Positions 1 to 4,794 of a stretch of DNA of 5,170 nt are shown one piece after another. Each line of letters opens with the position of its first letter. Positions within the stretch are counted from its first letter, which is position 1. The notes beneath the pieces were generated by a model, which ran no database searches, had not been told where the DNA came from, and saw only the letters and a program-made list of their open reading frames with translations. This stretch comes from Patescibacteria group bacterium. GTDB taxonomy: Bacteria > Patescibacteriota > Microgenomatia > Levybacterales > UBA12049. The stretch is from contig JAHIGH010000059.1 in assembly GCA_018900295.1 (NCBI GenBank), positions 1-5,170 of the forward strand, written 5' to 3'. The translations under genes were made by a program, and so were the position numbers.

Positions 1-255
1 ATTGAGGCGTGAAAAATAGAACCGCTTAATATGCAGGAAGAGGAAACCAAGAAAGATAAATATGATGGGGAACATAAACGCCAGAGACCCAAATTTATCT
101 TCGATCATGAAGTTGATAGACAACGCAACTGGCCCTCTTTTGCTAAAAGACAAAAGCAACATTGAAGCTGCCATGAAGCATCCGATGGCAAAAAGAGTAT
201 AGATAGTTTTCTTCTTTAACTTGAGCTTAAAAGGTTTCGCTCTCCTTCTGGGCAT
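1..255 (-). CDS. ftsK: FtsK/SpoIIIE-type DNA translocase, N-terminal membrane part (partial)
   Basis: An open frame starts at the ATG at 255 and reads without a stop for 85 codons to the left window edge, so only the N-terminus is present. The protein begins with a strongly basic stretch (MPRRRAKPFKLKLKKK, residues 1-16). A hydrophobic segment follows at about 18-37, then a short loop containing GPVALSINFMIEDKFG, then a second hydrophobic segment at about 57-76. This layout matches the membrane domain of FtsK-type translocases, which anchor the hexameric ATPase at the division septum and pump chromosome ends into daughter cells. The motor domain and its Walker motifs would lie outside the window, so the family call rests on N-terminal architecture only and another polytopic membrane protein is possible. 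The start is supported by the basic head and by a promoter ending about 7 bases before it. It lies 41 bases downstream of proC. Confidence 0.6.
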   Translation of the reverse strand, partial: MPRRRAKPFKLKLKKKTIYTLFAIGCFMAASMLLLSFSKRGPVALSINFMIEDKFGSLAFMFPIIFIFLGFLFLHIKRFYFSRLN

Positions 256-262
256 ATCAAGT

Positions 263-292
263 ATTATATACCACTCCGCTTCAAATTTGCAA
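263..292 (-). promoter_or_regulatory. Sigma70-type promoter for the ftsK-like gene
   Basis: On the minus strand, TTGCAA (292-287, four of six matches to TTGACA) and an exact TATAAT (268-263) are separated by 18 bases. The expected transcription start, about seven bases past the -10 box, falls at 255-257, on or just before the ATG at 255. The message would then be leaderless or nearly so, and no Shine-Dalgarno sequence is seen. The promoter lies in the short gap after proC and overlaps none of its codons. Confidence 0.55.
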
Positions 293-296
293 AAAA

Positions 297-1085
297 TTAC
301 TTTTGTACCTTCTTTCGTAAATTATCCATCTTTATCTTTCCATTTTTGATACTGGCATAAAATAAAGAATAAAGGCTATTATTTTCCATTGATTTTATTA
401 TTTCTTCCGTGATACCGCCCTTTGTAGCTACTTCTTGCTGTAAATTTTTTGGAGTAAGTCCTGTTCCTCGTAAATAAGCGAGGGTTCCGGTAAATGTTTT
501 TAAGGCGATAATTTCTGCAGCCTTTTGAGAGAAGCCAAGTTTAATGGCTGCTTTTGAGAGCATCGCGATAAAGCAAGAAACGATCGCAGGACCACAGGCG
601 GAGATTAAAGTCAAACTATCAAGCTCTTGTTCATTTCTTACTTCTAAAACTTTTCCAAGCGAAGAAAGCATTGTAATTACGGCATCTTTTTCAGCCCGAG
701 AAACAAATTTATTTAGATATATTCCAATAATTCCTTCATTATAGGCAACTGGGATATTGGGCATAATCCTGATTATTTTCTGCTTTTTATTCCGAGTATA
801 CGCCATAAGAGTTGAAACGCTAACAACTACTGCTACTGATATTAGTAATTTATTTTTAATAAAATCTTTAATCTCCAGAATCACTTTTTGAACAATTAGC
901 GGTTTTACCGCGAGAATAATCCAATCAGCTCGCAATGCAGCTTTTTTATTATCACTTGATCTATTCGAAAGGAAGATGTTTTTCTTTTTGAAGCCGCAAT
1001 TTAGCAACCCCTTCATCAAAGAGCTTCCCATATGTCCATTGCCGATAATTGCAATCTTCTTATTTTCTAATTTGACCGTTTCCAT
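297..1085 (-). CDS. proC: Pyrroline-5-carboxylate reductase
   Basis: This enzyme catalyses the last step of proline synthesis, the NAD(P)H-dependent reduction of 1-pyrroline-5-carboxylate to proline in the cytoplasm. The 262-residue product has the dinucleotide-binding GNGHMG at 15-20, LAVKP at 58-62, the family motif RIMPNIP at 106-112, SACGPA at 162-167, and the C-terminal helical dimerisation domain with ATKGGITEEI at 220-229. That last motif replaces the more usual SPGGTT form. Between NRS (41-43) and ADWIILAVKP (53-62) the chain is about 15-20 residues shorter than typical, so part of the Rossmann fold is trimmed. An N-terminal extension of about eight residues (METVKLEN) precedes the first strand. 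The gene overlaps the end of proA by 26 bases, and a weak GGGAAG precedes its ATG, so translation is probably coupled. It is the last gene of the proBAC operon. Confidence 0.92.
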   Translation of the reverse strand: METVKLENKKIAIIGNGHMGSSLMKGLLNCGFKKKNIFLSNRSSDNKKAALRADWIILAVKPLIVQKVILEIKDFIKNKLLISVAVVVSVSTLMAYTRNKKQKIIRIMPNIPVAYNEGIIGIYLNKFVSRAEKDAVITMLSSLGKVLEVRNEQELDSLTLISACGPAIVSCFIAMLSKAAIKLGFSQKAAEIIALKTFTGTLAYLRGTGLTPKNLQQEVATKGGITEEIIKSMENNSLYSLFYASIKNGKIKMDNLRKKVQK

Positions 1086-2256
1086 ATGCTTCCCATTTAT
1101 AGGTGGTTAATTCTTGTAATCCAACAGGACCGCGCGCATGAAGCTTACCGGTGGCAATGCCAATTTCCGATCCAAAGCCAAATTCTGAGCCATCGTGGAA
1201 CCGGGTTGAGCAGTTTACAAAAATAGCCGCCACGTCAATACTTTCTGTAAATTTATCAATTATACCTTGATCTTCAGCAATGATGCCCTCAGAGTGTTTT
1301 TTCGTATGTTTGTTTATGAATCCAATCGCCTCGTCAGCGTTATCTACTATTTTTACTGATACCGTTAAGTCCAAAAATTCAGTATCCCAATCAGTTGTTT
1401 TGTATAGTACTGTAACTCCGGACTCATCTAAGCGTTTAAGTAACTTCACTATAAATGAATCCGATATATCCTTATGAATAAGAATAGTGTCTAGGGAATT
1501 ACAGGCAGCAGGTTTACTTATTTTTGCATTAATTAGAATATCTATTGCCTGGGATAAGTTAGCGCTTTTATCTACATATATTCTGGCTCCTCCGGCAGAA
1601 TGAGCGAGTAACGGAATTTTTGATTGACTCCTAACTTTTTCTACCATCTCACAACCGCCCCTTGCGATTACTAAGTCTATATCCTGATTTTGTTTCAAAA
1701 GATTTATAACTGTGTTTCTATCGCGAGTAAGGGTTATTGTTTCTTTTGCTATTTGCGATTTATTCATAGCTTCTAAAATACAAGTATATAATACTTCGTT
1801 TGTATAAGAAGCTTCTGAGCCGCCTTTTAATATTGCCGCATTGCCGGATTTGATACAAAGGGCCGCGACATCAATCGTGACTTCCGGTCTTGATTCATAA
1901 ATAATCAAAATAACGCCTATTGGTACACAAACTTTTTTCAAATTTATTCCATTTTTTAAGAGTTTTTCTTCAAGAACTGAATTTACCCCGCTTTTCAACT
2001 TTTGAAGATTAATGAGTTTTGTCTGTAGTATTTCAATTCCTTTCCAATCAACCGTTAATCTTTGAATAAACGCCGCAGGCAACTTGTTTTTCTTTGCATT
2101 AAATATATCTCTTTCGTTTGCTTTTAAAATAACTGTTTTATTGTGTATTAAAATATCTGAGAGATTTTGTAAAAACAGGTTTTTTTCTTTTTCTGTTTTT
2201 TGTGAAAGTTGACGTGAAGCGTTCTTAATTTTATTAAGATCAATTTTGTTTTTCAT
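1060..2256 (-). CDS. proA: Gamma-glutamyl phosphate reductase (glutamate-5-semialdehyde dehydrogenase)
   Basis: This enzyme reduces gamma-glutamyl phosphate to glutamate-5-semialdehyde with NADPH, the second step of proline synthesis. The semialdehyde then cyclises to the ProC substrate. The 398-residue protein has the aldehyde-dehydrogenase-like fold. YESRPEVTIDVAALCIKSGN (120-139) and the following ILKGGSEA (142-149) form the cofactor-binding region. KPAACNSLDT (248-257) holds the probable catalytic Cys252. The signature STRFHDGSEFGFGSEIG (350-366) is followed by KLHARGPVGLQELTTYKW (371-388). It is about 20 residues shorter than usual ProA proteins, with all core motifs intact. The ATG overlaps the proB stop as ATGA, and no Shine-Dalgarno sequence is visible, so it is probably translated by coupling from proB. 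ProB and ProA often associate to channel the labile acyl phosphate, which fits this tight linkage. Confidence 0.96.
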   Translation of the reverse strand: MKNKIDLNKIKNASRQLSQKTEKEKNLFLQNLSDILIHNKTVILKANERDIFNAKKNKLPAAFIQRLTVDWKGIEILQTKLINLQKLKSGVNSVLEEKLLKNGINLKKVCVPIGVILIIYESRPEVTIDVAALCIKSGNAAILKGGSEASYTNEVLYTCILEAMNKSQIAKETITLTRDRNTVINLLKQNQDIDLVIARGGCEMVEKVRSQSKIPLLAHSAGGARIYVDKSANLSQAIDILINAKISKPAACNSLDTILIHKDISDSFIVKLLKRLDESGVTVLYKTTDWDTEFLDLTVSVKIVDNADEAIGFINKHTKKHSEGIIAEDQGIIDKFTESIDVAAIFVNCSTRFHDGSEFGFGSEIGIATGKLHARGPVGLQELTTYKWEAYGNGQIRK

Positions 2257-2879
2257 AGCAATGCTTGTAAAAGAATATCCTTAGTTTTTCCATTAATGAT
2301 AGTCGCTTCAATATGTTTTTTAAATAATATCTCTATCGCTTCCTGTTTTGTTGCTCCTCCGCCAACGCCATGTATTGATCCTTTCATTGTCGAAAGAATG
2401 AGCAATTTTTTAGACTTCAATAAACCCGCTATTTCAGCAGCTAATAGATCATTTCCTCCGAAGCTGTTCAAATCAACTACGTCATTTTCATTAATAAAAG
2501 GAATGAAGCCGGCATTCACGTAAAACTCAATAATATTTCTGATTTTTTTACTTTGCGTTTCTCTTTTCAGATAATCCTTCGTTAATAGAATTTGCGCTAA
2601 TTGCAGATTGTTATGAGCAAATATACTGTTAAAAGTACATGTGGTATATATTTGACCAATACCGGCGGCAGCCTGTCTTAATTGATGGCGATTTCCAGAT
2701 AGATCAATAAAGCTTGATCCATAAGCTACTGCTCCGGAAATTATCAGGACAATTCCTATGCCTTCTTTTTGTAAAGCAACTATTTGCTTTGCAATACGAT
2801 CAATGCGGAATTCATCAATCTTGTTTCGCCGAGTTATAAATACACTGCTTCCGATTTTTACTACAATTAAGTCTTTCAT
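2253..2879 (-). CDS. proB: Glutamate 5-kinase, unusually compact form
   Basis: This is the first enzyme of proline synthesis and phosphorylates the gamma-carboxylate of glutamate with ATP. The 208-residue product is an amino-acid-kinase fold protein. It shows VVKIGSS with Lys8 at the N-terminus, LIISGAVAYG (45-54), FINENDVV (128-135), FGGNDLLAAEIAGLL (140-154), LLILSTMKG (159-167) and GVGGGATKQEAIEI (171-184), in which Lys178 corresponds to the conserved lysine of the nucleotide site. Classical ProB is about 370 residues with a C-terminal PUA domain, and the kinase domain alone is about 260. Here the PUA domain is absent and roughly 40 residues between the MKG and GGG motifs are also missing, although every core motif remains. 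Its location directly before proA and proC makes the assignment firm. The chosen ATG lies 12 bases after the leader terminator's U tract. It overlaps the stop of a four-codon frame, and no Shine-Dalgarno sequence stands directly before it. Confidence 0.9.
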   Translation of the reverse strand: MKDLIVVKIGSSVFITRRNKIDEFRIDRIAKQIVALQKEGIGIVLIISGAVAYGSSFIDLSGNRHQLRQAAAGIGQIYTTCTFNSIFAHNNLQLAQILLTKDYLKRETQSKKIRNIIEFYVNAGFIPFINENDVVDLNSFGGNDLLAAEIAGLLKSKKLLILSTMKGSIHGVGGGATKQEAIEILFKKHIEATIINGKTKDILLQALL

Positions 2880-2890
2880 ATTTTGGCCAT
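2876..2890 (-). CDS. Possible four-codon leader frame (MAKI) overlapping the proB start
   Basis: Directly after the terminator U tract an ATG (2890-2888) reads M-A-K-I and stops at a TGA that overlaps the proB ATG as ATGA. The 3' arm of the terminator stem ends in GATGAGG, and its GAGG lies eight bases before this ATG, at good Shine-Dalgarno spacing. The true proB ATG, by contrast, is about 19 bases away from it. Ribosomes could load here and restart at proB. Equally the frame may be chance, with ribosomes going straight to proB. Confidence 0.3.
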   Translation of the reverse strand: MAKI

Positions 2891-2942
2891 AAAAAAAACC
2901 TCATCTTCACCCTGAACCGAATGGTTCGGGGCAAGGACGAGG
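2891..2942 (-). terminator. T-box-controlled intrinsic terminator before proB
   Basis: On the minus strand, arms 2942-2923 and 2918-2899 pair over 20 positions with only two mismatches, counting G-U pairs. They enclose the loop ATTC and are followed by eight T (2898-2891). The 5' arm shares positions 2931-2942 with the antiterminator, so the two structures exclude each other. The last T is immediately followed by the ATG of the short frame before proB. Confidence 0.9.
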
Positions 2943-2971
2943 ATTCAAAACTCGTGGTACCACCTTGCTTT
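2931..2971 (-). promoter_or_regulatory. T-box sequence and antiterminator
   Basis: The minus strand carries AAAGCAAGGTGGTACCACG, close to the T-box consensus. Helix A1 pairs GCAAGG (2968-2963) with CCTTGC (2936-2931). The seven-base bulge TGGTACC (2962-2956) is the tRNA acceptor-end binding site. Helix A2 pairs ACGAG (2955-2951) with CTCGT (2941-2937), closing a loop of nine bases. Every part of the classic antiterminator is present. Confidence 0.9.
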
Positions 2972-2983
2972 AAGTTTCTTAAC

Positions 2984-3011
2984 AAAAAAAATCTCCGCCA
3001 ACCAGCAGAGA
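2984..3011 (-). terminator. Stem III-like hairpin with U8 tail inside the leader
   Basis: TCTCTGC (3011-3005) pairs with GCGGAGA (2998-2992), seven pairs including one G-U, around the loop TGGTTG, and eight T follow (2991-2984). Its position, 13 bases upstream of the T-box motif, fits stem III of T-box leaders. The U tract also makes it look like a weak intrinsic terminator. Its 3' arm overlaps TTGGCGG, which could instead pair with CCGCCAA at 3118-3112. Confidence 0.5.
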
Positions 3012-3150
3012 ACATTTCAACAAGAAATTTCTTATTTAGTGCTCCGTTACCGACACACTTTGGATTTATTTTTACGGTATCCTTCCGTCATACTCATCGT
3101 ATGCAGCTCATTTGGCGGGAAACCAAACTAAACGTTTTTATTAATTTACG

Positions 3151-3185
3151 CTAATAGCTTATCACAAACCGTTCACAAAAATCAA
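3151..3185 (-). promoter_or_regulatory. Probable proBAC promoter (two overlapping candidates)
   Basis: One candidate is TTGATT (3185-3180), a 16-base spacer, then GATAAG (3163-3158) preceded by an extended -10 TGT. The other is TTGTGA (3178-3173), 16 bases, then TATTAG (3156-3151). Each hexamer matches consensus in four of six bases. Either would start the leader RNA near 3144-3151, giving about 265-270 bases before proB. The site lies in the AT-rich stretch after the hicA stop, and no terminator is seen between hicA and it. Confidence 0.35.
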
Positions 3186-3203
3186 ATTAAAAATTTATTT
3201 TAT

Positions 3204-3419
3204 TTATTTTAACTTAAGAAATTCTATTTCAGTTGACTCGGCTTGCTTGATAATCGCCTTCATCAATCCTCTTTTGATATCTTTTGTGTGCATCGGAACA
3301 GGAATAATTTTGTTGCGTTTGGGGTGATACATGATAACATGGCTACCTGTTTGTCGCTTTTGAACGAACCCTAATTTTTCAAGAATTTGTATGACTTCTC
3401 GAGCCTTGAATGATGCCAT
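3204..3419 (-). CDS. hicA: HicA-type mRNA interferase toxin
   Basis: HicA toxins are small double-stranded-RNA-binding-fold ribonucleases that cut mRNA and block translation until neutralised by HicB. The 71-residue product shows the family pattern: an N-terminal helix with IQILEKLGFVQKRQTGSH, the catalytic His27 in GSHVIM, then IIPVPMHTKDIKRGLMKAIIKQA (38-60), which carries the conserved P-x-H and the G-x-x-x-x-I-x-K-Q-A helix. The length is typical. Its ATG overlaps the hicB stop in TAATG, so synthesis is probably coupled to that of the antitoxin. All expected active-site features are present, so the toxin is likely functional. Confidence 0.9.
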   Translation of the reverse strand: MASFKAREVIQILEKLGFVQKRQTGSHVIMYHPKRNKIIPVPMHTKDIKRGLMKAIIKQAESTEIEFLKLK

Positions 3420-3682
3420 TATATATGAGCAAAAGGATTATTAATTGAAATCTTGGTGATAACAACATCGCTTTTTTCTTGTGGTATATCCTGTTTTTCT
3501 TCCTTTAAGAGCTCCAAGTATCCCTCCATTGCGTCTTTTATCATAACAACTGCATCCTCAAATGTGTCACCTTGAGTTACGCAACCGGGTAATGCAGGCA
3601 CACTCGCCACATATCCACCTTCCTCAGCCGGCTCAAAAATAACTGTATATTCTAAAATTTTTTTAGCTAATTGTTTTATCAT
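3419..3682 (-). CDS. hicB: HicB-type antitoxin
   Basis: HicB binds and inhibits HicA. The 87-residue protein carries the HicB partial RNase-H fold: YTVIFEPAEEGGYVASVPAL (12-31), then PGCVTQGDTFEDAVVMIKDA (32-51) and an acidic helix EGYLELLKEEKQDIPQE. The C-terminal part (70-87) is short, and I see no clear ribbon-helix-helix or helix-turn-helix domain. Transcriptional autoregulation of the type seen in longer HicB proteins is therefore not evident. The gene order is antitoxin first. The ATG at 3682 has no Shine-Dalgarno sequence and lies close to a possible promoter. Confidence 0.88.
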   Translation of the reverse strand: MIKQLAKKILEYTVIFEPAEEGGYVASVPALPGCVTQGDTFEDAVVMIKDAMEGYLELLKEEKQDIPQEKSDVVITKISINNPFAHI

Positions 3683-3691
3683 AATAATGAT

Positions 3692-3721
3692 ATCTTACCA
3701 GATGGCACGAGGAGTCCGCAA
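3692..3721 (-). promoter_or_regulatory. Possible extended -10 promoter for hicBA
   Basis: In the 76-base gap between murB and hicB the minus strand reads TGGTAAGAT. This is an extended -10 (TG at 3700-3699, TAAGAT at 3697-3692, four of six matches), with a weak -35 TTGCGG (3721-3716) 18 bases upstream. Transcription would begin about three bases before the hicB ATG. Evidence is modest, and read-through from murB is an alternative source of transcript. Confidence 0.3.
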
Positions 3722-3758
3722 CTATTTTCACATAAACTTTTTATCGAACCCTGAACGC

Positions 3759-4778
3759 TTACTTAACTATCTCAACCTCAACCTCCGGCAGAAAGCCGAA
3801 TGTTTCATGTACCTTGTTTTGGATTTTTTTGATAATAGTGATTACATCGCGCGCTTTGCCGGCTCCTAAATTGACTATGAAATTATTGTGCTTTTGAGAA
3901 ACTTGCATATTTCCTATTCTGTATCCTGAGAAGCCGAGCCGTCCGATGATATAACCCATAGATACTTTACCATGCCATTTTGTGTTTACTAACTCTTTCA
4001 CATCCGGCCAAATAGAAATAATTTTTTGGACATGATCTGATTCTGATATATTTTTAAATACCGAGCCGCAAGTAGGATATTCCAGGGGATGGTGTTTTTC
4101 GCGGTAATTAATATTAGTTTTATAAATTTTTTCTACCAGTGCGAGGGTTTGTGGATTTGCCGGTTGTAACTTAAAAGTTGCAGAAATAATAATCAGGTTT
4201 TTATTTTCTTTGACAAGACTATTTCTATAGGAGAAATGCAAATCGGATTTTTTTAACGTCTTGTGTATGTATCCCTTATTTTTTCTTTTTATTACATCTA
4301 CCGAAAAAAGATTATCTTTTATTTCTTTTCCAAAAGCGCCAACATTTCCTCTGATGCCGGCGCCGACCGTCCCCGGTAATCCTCCCGCCCATTCCAATCC
4401 GGTTAGATTATTTACTAAAGAGAACGTGATGAGATTATCAAGAGTTGTTCCCGCAAATACGGTAATAAATTCACCCTTAATTGTGCCTAATGGATTTACC
4501 ACAAGGGCACTATGCACTTCGTGCGGTCGCCCGCGTTCGCGGGAATGACAAGACTGATGTTGTACTATTCGAATAACCGCTCCTTGGAAATAATCATCAG
4601 TGATAATTATATTTGAACCAAGACCTACGACCAGAACTCTTTGTATCTTATTTTTTTCTACAAAATCCAAAGCTTCCTCAACATCCTCAGCTTTTTCAAC
4701 TTCAAGTAAATATTGCGCTTTTCCGCCAATTTCATACCAAAGTATTTGTGACAAGGGGAAATCCTTTTGAATAATCAT
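3759..4778 (-). CDS. murB: UDP-N-acetylenolpyruvoylglucosamine reductase
   Basis: MurB is a cytoplasmic FAD enzyme. It reduces UDP-GlcNAc-enolpyruvate with NADPH to UDP-N-acetylmuramate, the second committed step of peptidoglycan synthesis. The 339-residue protein shows the FAD-binding region VVGLGSNIIITDD (50-62) and EWAGGLPGTVGAGIRGNVGA (129-148). FSYRNS (182-187) carries Arg185. PTCGSVFKN (235-243) carries Ser239, the likely proton donor. The C-terminal part has YRIGNMQVSQKHNNFIVNLG (286-305) and PEVEVEIV (331-338), which carries the conserved Glu. It looks like a type II MurB, and is about 40 residues longer than the usual 300. Part of the excess is at 74-100, where CHSRERGRPHEV is encoded by a palindromic repeat. 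A further stretch at about 245-272 (including WPDVKELVNTKWHGK) also looks longer than in common relatives. The start fits the usual MurB N-terminus but has no Shine-Dalgarno sequence; it follows greA by 16 bases. Confidence 0.93.
   Translation of the reverse strand: MIIQKDFPLSQILWYEIGGKAQYLLEVEKAEDVEEALDFVEKNKIQRVLVVGLGSNIIITDDYFQGAVIRIVQHQSCHSRERGRPHEVHSALVVNPLGTIKGEFITVFAGTTLDNLITFSLVNNLTGLEWAGGLPGTVGAGIRGNVGAFGKEIKDNLFSVDVIKRKNKGYIHKTLKKSDLHFSYRNSLVKENKNLIIISATFKLQPANPQTLALVEKIYKTNINYREKHHPLEYPTCGSVFKNISESDHVQKIISIWPDVKELVNTKWHGKVSMGYIIGRLGFSGYRIGNMQVSQKHNNFIVNLGAGKARDVITIIKKIQNKVHETFGFLPEVEVEIVK
4514..4550 (-). repeat. Palindromic repeat element inserted in-frame in murB
   Basis: The minus strand at 4550-4530 reads TGTCATTCCCGCG followed by AACGCGGG. 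This contains a perfect inverted repeat, CCCGCG-AA-CGCGGG (4543-4530). A second small hairpin, GCAC-GAA-GTGC (4524-4514), follows. The first motif matches a widespread bacterial dispersed repeat recognisable by its translation CHSRERG or CHSREGG. The local GC content is far above that of the surrounding gene. The reading frame stays open through it, giving residues 77-89 of MurB. The exact insertion boundaries and any target duplication are not clear. Confidence 0.65.
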
Positions 4779-4794
4779 GTGCGTGGTAGTATTC

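Larger units (their letters stand above)
2891..3130 (-). promoter_or_regulatory. T-box riboswitch leader of proBAC
   Basis: T-box leaders bind a specific tRNA. Charged tRNA leaves the terminator formed, while uncharged tRNA pairs through its NCCA end with the UGGN bulge and stabilises an antiterminator. In this leader the antiterminator and terminator are unambiguous (listed separately). The UGGU in the bulge predicts a tRNA with discriminator base A, which fits tRNA-Pro but also several others. Upstream there are small hairpins at 3089-3103 (CATAC/GTATG), 3074-3088 (ACGG/CCGT) and 3038-3059 (AGTG/CACT). A possible closing helix pairs CCGCCAA (3118-3112) with TTGGCGG (3001-2995). I could not fit the standard stem I with its AGUA turn, and the specifier codon is not assigned. 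CCG at 3077-3075 and CCA at 3063-3061 are the proline triplets inside the leader. The exact 5' boundary is uncertain. Confidence 0.85.

Noticed and set aside
3022..3033. Perfect 12-base palindrome AAGAAATTTCTT as a possible operator
   Set aside because: It is AT-rich and inside the structured leader, away from any promoter, with no regulator or second copy to support it.
2815..3154. Open frames on both strands across the proB leader (66 and 77 codons)
   Set aside because: They cross the T-box, the terminator and the proB start, have low-complexity or implausible compositions, and are better explained by the RNA structure.
3738..3758. GGTTCGA on the minus strand resembling a tRNA T-loop
   Set aside because: No acceptor, D or anticodon arms can be paired around it, and the gap is only 76 bases.
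4261..4548. Plus-strand open frame of 95 codons opposite murB
   Set aside because: It is antisense to strongly conserved MurB sequence and shows no family features; it is a shadow frame.
4501..4552. CTTGT direct repeat flanking the murB palindrome (4552-4548 and 4505-4501) as a target-site duplication
   Set aside because: The unit between the copies is 47 bases, not a multiple of three. A clean insertion with this duplication would break the murB frame, and five-base repeats occur by chance.
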